From assembly GCA_024645145.1 (NCBI GenBank), contig JAHEGL010000033.1:1-11694 (forward strand): 11,694 nucleotides of DNA, written 5' to 3'. Position 1 is the stretch's first letter. Each line of letters starts with the position of its first letter. The notes below the pieces were generated by a model. It had not been told where the DNA came from, did no database searches, and saw only the letters and a program-made list of their open reading frames with translations. Positions 6,952 through 11,694 of this stretch are shown one piece after another. The position numbers and the translations under genes are program-made. The stretch comes from Planktotalea sp. GTDB taxonomy: Bacteria > Pseudomonadota > Alphaproteobacteria > Rhodobacterales > Rhodobacteraceae.

Positions 6952-7490
6952 GCCATCCTCGCTTTTTCGGCTACGGCAGTCTCGTGAACCGTGCAACACA
7001 TGAATATCCTGCGGTGCGCCCTTTGCGCGTCAAAGGATGGGCACGTGCTTGGCGGCATACAGGGCTGCGCGAGGTGGCGTTTTTGACTGCTGTTCGTGAT
7101 CCTCAGAGCGAGATTGAGGGATTGAGCGCTGATGTGCCAAACGCCGATTGGGCTGCTTTGGACGAACGCGAATTTGCCTATGACCGTGTCCCTTTGGTGG
7201 ATCATGTAAACACTGTGATTTATGAAATCCCCGCTGGCAAACACACCGCAGCAAGCGCGACACATCCGATCCTGCTCAGTTATTTAGATGTTGTTGTGCA
7301 AGGATATCTGACCGAATTCGGTGAAGCCGGCGCAATGCGTTTCTTCGACACCACACAGGGTTGGGATGCGCCAATTCTTAACGATAGAGCCGCGCCGATA
7401 TATCCACGACATCAAACGTTAAGTGCTGATGAAATCAGCTTTGTGGATCATGCCCTTGTCACATTGAACTGCACGATCCTAAAGCCTTAG
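6948..7490 (+). CDS. Gamma-glutamylcyclotransferase-fold (GGCT/ChaC-like) protein
   Basis: Small cytoplasmic protein of the gamma-glutamylcyclotransferase superfamily, whose members release 5-oxoproline from gamma-glutamyl amino acids or glutathione. The 180 residues begin with the substrate-binding loop FGYGSLVN (7-14), then a GWARAWRHTG strand (30-39). The likely catalytic acid is E75 in LDEREFAYDRV, at the position of the ChaC 'RExGY' glutamate. The frame is open upstream to 6900, but ATG 6948 is chosen because GAGGAG lies 6 bases before it and it overlaps the permease stop by four bases (ATGA). It is therefore the third gene of the ybbA-ybbP operon and probably translationally coupled. 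The exact substrate cannot be read from the sequence. The C-terminal region after residue 110 shows nothing I recognise. Confidence 0.82.
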   Translation: MSHPRFFGYGSLVNRATHEYPAVRPLRVKGWARAWRHTGLREVAFLTAVRDPQSEIEGLSADVPNADWAALDEREFAYDRVPLVDHVNTVIYEIPAGKHTAASATHPILLSYLDVVVQGYLTEFGEAGAMRFFDTTQGWDAPILNDRAAPIYPRHQTLSADEISFVDHALVTLNCTILKP

Positions 7491-7531
7491 CGCTTCCAAG
7501 TCGTCTGATGCAAATGCCGCGCTTCAAGCGC
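7491..7531. other. Short convergent spacer with a small inverted repeat
   Basis: The two convergent genes are separated by 33 bases. GCGCTT-c-AAGCGC (7519-7531) is a perfect 6-1-6 inverted repeat spanning the MATE gene's stop codon. There is no T-run on either side, so it is not a convincing intrinsic terminator. Confidence 0.3.
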
Positions 7532-8888
7532 AAAGGGGGACTTGCTCTGGAACAGCTGTCGCTTCGGTCTCAACCTTGTTCATAACGCGCCATGCAAGCA
7601 CGACTGAAAGGGTCCCAAAGATCACGCCACCAACCGCTTGGCCAATCAAGACACCGGGTGCCCCAAACCAAAGCGCACCAAGGATGACCAATGGAATGGT
7701 GCCAACCGTGTGACGCCCCCAGTTGAGCCATGTGGAATAGTAGGGATGCCCAAGGTTGTTGAAACTTGCATTCGCAACAAAAAGGAGACCGTTAAAGAAG
7801 AAGACGAGCGCAAGAGGGCCGCAGAACAGATAGACAAGTTCTCGCGTGATACCATCCGCTGCAAAAAGGTCTGCAATCGGCGCGCGCAGAAAGAAGAGTA
7901 GAATTGTCATAAAGAAAACAAATAAGCCGACGAATGTTATGCCCGCTTTGAAGCCACCGCGCACGCGGTCATGTTGGCCGGCACCGAAGTTCTGACCGAT
8001 GATTGGCCCTACAGCGCCAGAAAGGGCGAATATGACGCCAAAAGCGATAGGTGTAAGTCGTCCAACAATTGCCATACCGGCGACTGCCGCCTCGCCGTAT
8101 TCCGCCATGGCGCGCGTGACGTAGGCTTGGCCGATGGGCGTTGCGAGTTGGGTGAGGATCGCAGGGAACGCCAGTGCAAAGACGGGACGCAAATCAATCA
8201 TCAAATCGCGTGTTTCTGGTTTCACAAAGCCGCCATAGTGCTTGATGATCGGCGATAGTGAGACCGCTGCAATGGTCAATCGTGCTGCAACGGATGCAAG
8301 TGCCGCACCTGTCAGTTCCAGATCCAGCCCGAAGATCAAAATTGGGTCGAGCACAGCATTGACCGCACCGCCATATATCGTCGCCATCATCGCCCGTTTT
8401 GCATCACCGTGCGCACGCAAAATTGCGCCGCCGACCATGCCAATCATCAAAAACGGTAAGCTTGGCACAATGAGTTGAAGGTAGTGCACGGCCAGAACAT
8501 GGGTTTCCCCCGTCGCACCGAGCAGAGTGACAAGCGCTCCTAGATTGCACCAAACCAAGCCAGCAAAGATCGATCCAAACACGAAGCCATAAATCAGTGC
8601 ATGGGTGGCTTTACGTTTTGCTTCCTCTTCGTTTCCCGCACCAAGCGCGCGCGCGACCAAAGCGCCTGCGGCTATGGACATGCCGATGCCAAAGGAGGTG
8701 GTGAAAAACAGAATTGCCCCAGCATATCCAACCGCCGCTGCCAGCTCTGCTTTGCCCAGCATCGAGATAAAAATCATATCGACGAAATCAACCAAGAAGA
8801 TGGCAATCAATCCCACAGAAGCTGTGAGTGACATCACTGAAACATGTTTGAAGAGCGAGCCTGTAAGAAACTTAGCTTGCTCTGACAT
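7524..8888 (-). CDS. MATE family efflux transporter
   Basis: Inner-membrane multidrug or metabolite antiporter of the MATE (NorM/DinF) family, using a sodium or proton gradient. The 454 residues contain about twelve hydrophobic segments. The two halves are similar: ALGAGN at 81-86 of the first half recurs as GQNFGAG at 298-304 of the second, and NAVLDPILIFG (177-187) is a family hallmark. The acidic pair D34/D37 in FVDFVDMIF lies in TM1, where MATE proteins carry coupling residues. ATG 8888 has AAGGAT 7 bases upstream, inside the last codons of gltX, and begins four bases after the gltX stop. The two are thus one transcription unit. The C-terminal tail after residue 437 is hydrophilic and looks non-conserved. 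Substrate unknown. Confidence 0.93.
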   Translation of the reverse strand: MSEQAKFLTGSLFKHVSVMSLTASVGLIAIFLVDFVDMIFISMLGKAELAAAVGYAGAILFFTTSFGIGMSIAAGALVARALGAGNEEEAKRKATHALIYGFVFGSIFAGLVWCNLGALVTLLGATGETHVLAVHYLQLIVPSLPFLMIGMVGGAILRAHGDAKRAMMATIYGGAVNAVLDPILIFGLDLELTGAALASVAARLTIAAVSLSPIIKHYGGFVKPETRDLMIDLRPVFALAFPAILTQLATPIGQAYVTRAMAEYGEAAVAGMAIVGRLTPIAFGVIFALSGAVGPIIGQNFGAGQHDRVRGGFKAGITFVGLFVFFMTILLFFLRAPIADLFAADGITRELVYLFCGPLALVFFFNGLLFVANASFNNLGHPYYSTWLNWGRHTVGTIPLVILGALWFGAPGVLIGQAVGGVIFGTLSVVLAWRVMNKVETEATAVPEQVPLCA

Positions 8889-8892
8889 GATC

Positions 8893-10218
8893 TTATCCTT
8901 TGGCTTTGATGACTTGGAGCAGTGGCATCAGCGAGGCCATATCAGGCCCGCGTTCACGCCCTGTCACCGCCTTGCGCAACGGCATGAAGAGCCCTTTGCC
9001 CTTCCGACCTGTGGCTTCTTTGACGGCACTTGTCCATTCGCCCCAAGTTGCGTCTGTATAGGGTCCGTCTGGCAGCATGGTCATAGCTTCAGCAATGAAG
9101 TCTTCATCGCCCGCTTCGATGATCGGATCAGCACCATTCTGCGCGAGACCTGCCCATTCGGAGAGATCGCTCAGCACTGTGATGTTCTCACGTGCGACAT
9201 CCCAAAAGCGTTCTGCTTGTTCAGCAGGTACACCAAGCGCTGCAATGCGATCGGCGACAGCACTAAGCGGCAGCGTATGGTTATAGCGCGCGGTCAAAGG
9301 ATAAAGATCGTCCACGTCAAACTTGGTCGGAGCAGAGCCGAACTGCGAGATATCAAACCCTTCAATTAATTCGTCCAGCGAAGCGCGTAGCTCAACAGGT
9401 TGCGAAGACCCGAGACGTGCGAGCAACGACAAAAGGGCCATAGGCTGAACGCCCGCTTCGCGCAAATCGCGCAATGCAAGCGTGCCAAGGCGCTTGGACA
9501 GGGATTCACCTTGCGGACCCGTCAACAAAGAGTGATGCGCAAACTCAGGAACGGTGCCGCCAATCGCACTGATCATCTGGATCTGCGTTGCCGTATTTGT
9601 CACGTGATCAGAGCCGCGCACAACATTCGTCACGCCCATATCTGTGTCATCTACGATGGACGCCAGTGTATAAAGCACCTGACCATCGCCGCGAATGAGG
9701 ACGGGATCAGATACAGAGGCTGCATCAATAGAGATGTCGCCAAGGATACCGTCGCGCCATTCGATACGCTCTTGATCAAGCTTGTAGCGCCACACGCCAT
9801 TGCCGCGCTCGGCGCGCATTGCGTCTTTTTCAGCGTCAGACAGCGCCAAAGCAGAACGGTCATAAACAGGCGGCTTGCCCATATTGAGCTGCTTCTTGCG
9901 CTTCAAATCCAATTCAGTCGGCGTCTCAAACGCTTCATAAAAGCGGCCCATCTCGCGGAGCTTATCCGCGGTCTCCGCATAGCGATCCATGCGCTCTGAC
10001 TGGCGCTCCACCTTATCCCACGTCAGGCCAAGCCATTCGAGATCTTGCTTGATCGCGTCTACATATTTCTCTTCAGAGCGCACAGGATCAGTGTCATCAA
10101 TGCGCAGAATAAAGGTGCCGCCATTTTTGGCTGCGATCATGTAATTGAACAACGCTGTGCGTAGGTTGCCAACGTGAATGTAGCCTGTGGGCGATGGGGC
10201 GAAACGTGTGGTGGTCAT
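8893..10218 (-). CDS. gltX: Glutamyl-tRNA synthetase
   Basis: Class I aminoacyl-tRNA synthetase that charges tRNA(Glu), and in many alphaproteobacteria also tRNA(Gln) for amidation. The 441 residues start MTTTRFAPSPTGYIHVGN; the HIGH motif is the variant HVGN (15-18) and the KMSKS motif appears as SLSKR (239-243). RGSDHVTNTATQI (201-213) is the usual active-site segment. The cysteines of the E. coli zinc finger are absent around residues 95-125. The end (after about 300) is the anticodon-binding helical domain. The ATG at 10218 has AGGAG 9 bases upstream (10232-10228); the frame extends to a GTG at 10251, but that start would swallow the ribosome binding site. Rhodobacterales commonly carry two GltX paralogues; which one this is, and its tRNA specificity, remain open. 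It is followed by the MATE gene in the same operon. Confidence 0.96.
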   Translation of the reverse strand: MTTTRFAPSPTGYIHVGNLRTALFNYMIAAKNGGTFILRIDDTDPVRSEEKYVDAIKQDLEWLGLTWDKVERQSERMDRYAETADKLREMGRFYEAFETPTELDLKRKKQLNMGKPPVYDRSALALSDAEKDAMRAERGNGVWRYKLDQERIEWRDGILGDISIDAASVSDPVLIRGDGQVLYTLASIVDDTDMGVTNVVRGSDHVTNTATQIQMISAIGGTVPEFAHHSLLTGPQGESLSKRLGTLALRDLREAGVQPMALLSLLARLGSSQPVELRASLDELIEGFDISQFGSAPTKFDVDDLYPLTARYNHTLPLSAVADRIAALGVPAEQAERFWDVARENITVLSDLSEWAGLAQNGADPIIEAGDEDFIAEAMTMLPDGPYTDATWGEWTSAVKEATGRKGKGLFMPLRKAVTGRERGPDMASLMPLLQVIKAKG

Positions 10219-10281
10219 GAGGGCGCTCTCCTGTTGGAGCTGCTTTTTCACAGGTGGACCGTGTTGTCCAGATTCGCGCCC

Positions 10282-10711
10282 CTATTCAGGATGCACAGGC
10301 CAAAGCTTTTCTAGGTCTTTCAACCCAATGCGGATCAATTCCTCAAGGACCGCCATGTCCACATCCGCCAACTTATTCACATACAAACACGACTTACCGA
10401 TCTTATATTTGCCAAGTCTCGAAAGGATGTCGCCATAATCCTGATAACCGGGCACTATATAAAGCGACAGGATCGCCTTGCGCGGCGAGAAACCAGCGGC
10501 AAGGGACTCGCCCGAGTGCCCGCTGTCATAGGTGTAGCTGTAGCGACCGAACCCGATAATCGTTGGGCCCCCACATGCGTGGCTCATATCCGGTGATCCG
10601 CTTGTAAAGATCGTTCAAAACCAGCGCATCGGCTTGGCGCGTTGGATGCTCCAGCGCTTGGATGAACTCATGAGGACCAACAACCGTCTTTTTGGTTTTC
10701 GCGTCAGCCAT
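10282..10711 (-). pseudogene. DUF1801 domain protein, frameshifted
   Basis: Two overlapping reading frames together encode one complete DUF1801 (YdhG-like) protein of about 142 residues. The first frame runs from ATG 10711 (AAAGGGTG upstream) through MADAKTKKTV... to EPRMWGP. The second frame resumes with TIIGFGRYSY, continues through SPRKAILSLYIVPG and KIGKSCLYVNKL, and ends at TAG 10282. The join MWGP|TIIGFG is the ordinary, uninterrupted family motif. Removing one G from the run of five at 10568-10572 (C5 on the plus strand) restores one frame. The rest is well conserved, so the event is recent, or a homopolymer sequencing error, or less likely programmed slippage. The family's role is uncertain; an iron-chaperone-like or small-ligand fold has been suggested. 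It is divergent from the DUF4442 gene and lies upstream of gltX. Confidence 0.85.
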
Positions 10712-10793
10712 CTTATCACCCTTTCGTTGCGTCATGGATGCAAGGCCCATTGGCTTGCTCTAAATAGTGAAAAGGTAAACCGAGGGAACGAAG
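10712..10793. promoter_or_regulatory. Divergent intergenic region between the two disrupted genes
   Basis: These 82 bases must hold the promoters of both divergent genes. Apart from an AT-rich patch (TAAATAG at 10761-10767) and the two ribosome binding sites (AAAGGG for the minus gene, GAGGGA for the plus gene), I see no strong -35/-10 pair or palindrome. Confidence 0.35.
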
Positions 10794-11261
10794 ATGAGCA
10801 AACCTTTCATTCTGCGCAGCTATGAAAAGACGCTTAACCTGCCGTTTGGACGGCAAATTTTTTCGACCTATGCCGCGCGCAAAGCCCCCTATTTCAAGAC
10901 GATTCGGCCTTTGGTGAAAACGCTTGAGCCCGGGCACTGAGAAATATTCCTCAAGAAACGTCGCTCCGTGCAGAACCATATTGGCACAGTTCATGTCATC
11001 GCCGTCGCCAATGCGCTTGAAATGGCGATGGTTTTTTTGGCTGAAGCCACGATCCCCAAACATTTGCGGTGGATCCCTAAGGGCATGGAACTCAGCTATC
11101 CTGCTAAGGCCAACACTGATCTGATTTGCGAAGCGGTAAGTGATCCAAGCACATGGGCACCGGGTGATTTAGCGATCAATGTTGTCGCGCGGCGCAGTGA
11201 TTGCACAGCCGTTGTCGAAGGTGTGATCAATCTTTGGATCAGCGAGAAGCCGGTTCGGTAA
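10794..11261 (+). pseudogene. DUF4442 (hotdog-fold thioesterase-like) protein interrupted by one in-frame UGA
   Basis: A single frame from ATG 10794 (GAGGGA seven bases upstream) to TAA 11259-11261 would encode 155 positions, but codon 49 is TGA (10938-10940). Before it is MSKPFILRSY... to KTLEPGH; after it comes EIFLKKRRSVQNHIGTVH, continuing with ANALEMA, IPKHLRWIPKGMELSY and AINVVARR. These are the conserved DUF4442 / acyl-CoA thioesterase-like hotdog motifs, and both flanks align as one uninterrupted domain. A one-base change from a Cys, Trp, Ser, Gly or Arg codon would produce the stop. No frameshift is needed. A restart at GTG 10968 would give only a 97-residue fragment. Likely a fresh nonsense mutation or a base error. 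The 3' end overlaps the convergent DUF1697 gene by 23 bases. Confidence 0.8.
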
Positions 11262-11694
11262 GAGCTTTCATTTTTTCAATCGTATTCATGTTGCGCGCTG
11301 TGCCGTCCAATGCACCCAGCAGTTTGAGCTTTGATGTGCCCATCCCGTTTGGATAGTGGGCGTAAAGCACACCGAGACCGACCGCCAATTCTTCGTCCAC
11401 TTGACCGCGCACGCCTTTTTGCAAGGCACGTTTTGGATCCTCGTCAATCAAGACGGCCGTGACCTGATTGCCCTGTGCTTCATGAAACGGGTTCTGCGCC
11501 GCAATCTGGCACAATGCGTCATGAGTGCGCACATGGACTCCGACGTGCTTGCCAGCATAGGCCATTAACGCGTCTTCAATCTTGGCTTTGATTTCCGCAG
11601 TGTTTTCATCCGTCTCAAGCGCTACGTTCCCGCTTGCGACGTACGTTTGGACGTTTTCAAACCCAAGTTGCGTGCATAGGTCGCGCAGCACTTG
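11239..11694 (-). CDS. DUF1697 domain protein, 5' end outside the window
   Basis: The visible 151 codons (stop TGA at 11239) match the DUF1697 family: LGFENVQTYVASGNVAL near the start is the family's 'LGF..V.TYi.SGNvvf' region, and the C-terminal GTSKLKLLGALDGTARNMNT is the usual end motif. Full members are about 175-180 residues, so roughly 25-30 N-terminal residues, including the 'lLRGINVGG' segment, lie past base 11694. A GTG at 11691 is internal to the domain and not a real start. The family's biochemical function is unknown. The gene is convergent with and overlaps the end of the disrupted DUF4442 gene by 23 bases. The visible part is intact. Confidence 0.85.
   Translation of the reverse strand, partial: QVLRDLCTQLGFENVQTYVASGNVALETDENTAEIKAKIEDALMAYAGKHVGVHVRTHDALCQIAAQNPFHEAQGNQVTAVLIDEDPKRALQKGVRGQVDEELAVGLGVLYAHYPNGMGTSKLKLLGALDGTARNMNTIEKMKALTEPASR

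Noticed and set aside
7519..7531. Bidirectional terminator between the GGCT and MATE genes
   Set aside because: The stem is only six pairs with a one-base loop and no T-run follows on either strand.
8605..9369. A 254-codon plus-strand frame across the MATE/gltX junction
   Set aside because: It is antisense to two clearly identified genes and has no recognisable domain.
10255..10270. TGGAC-N6-GTCCA inverted repeat between DUF1801 and gltX as an operator or terminator
   Set aside because: Only five pairs, no T-run and no known consensus; could easily be chance.
10938..10975. Selenocysteine at the DUF4442 UGA
   Set aside because: No stable hairpin with a bacterial SECIS-like apical loop is visible in the 40 bases after the codon, and the family is not a known selenoprotein family.

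Overview
The window looks like a chromosomal segment of an alphaproteobacterium, most likely Rhodobacterales (Roseobacter group). The reasons are a moderate GC content, close-packed metabolic genes, a GltX with a variant HVGN signature motif, and a GC-stem plus 'CCCCGGAGT...GATGAAGA' intergenic element of a kind I recall from Rhodobacteraceae. All larger ORFs read as ordinary genes. No tRNA, rRNA, CRISPR array, insertion sequence or prophage is visible, and no stretch over 300 bases lacks a gene.

Left part (1-3043): a reductive pyrimidine (uracil/thymine) catabolism locus. On the minus strand a carbamoyl-amide hydrolase of the beta-ureidopropionase type is followed by a dihydropyrimidinase that runs off the left edge. 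Between them lies an 83-base spacer with three inverted repeats. Divergently, on the plus strand, is a TetR regulator closely resembling E. coli RutR. The intergenic region carries a perfect 16-bp palindrome (TTTACCATTTGGTAAA) matching the known RutR operator pattern, beside a possible minus-strand promoter. This makes a self-contained regulator/operator/operon unit.

Middle part (3032-7490): a TesA-like secreted SGNH esterase, divergent from an ABC ATPase (YbbA-like), its FtsX-type permease (YbbP-like) and a gamma-glutamylcyclotransferase-fold protein. The three plus-strand genes are coupled by 4-base ATGA overlaps. The tesA / ybbA-ybbP arrangement is the same as in E. coli; the third operon member is an addition.

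Right part (7524-11694): a minus-strand pair, gltX followed by a MATE efflux transporter whose start is 4 bases after the gltX stop. Upstream is a DUF1801 gene broken by a one-base frameshift in a G5 run. Divergent from it is a DUF4442 gene broken by a single in-frame UGA. The window ends with a partial DUF1697 gene. Two lesions within about 400 bases in otherwise well-conserved genes are the oddest feature here; local sequence error, recent pseudogenisation and recoding are all open.

I found no convincing wholly new system. The best leads are the RutR operator with its extra palindromes, the intercistronic hairpin element, the extended tesA-ybbAP-GGCT operon and the double lesion.
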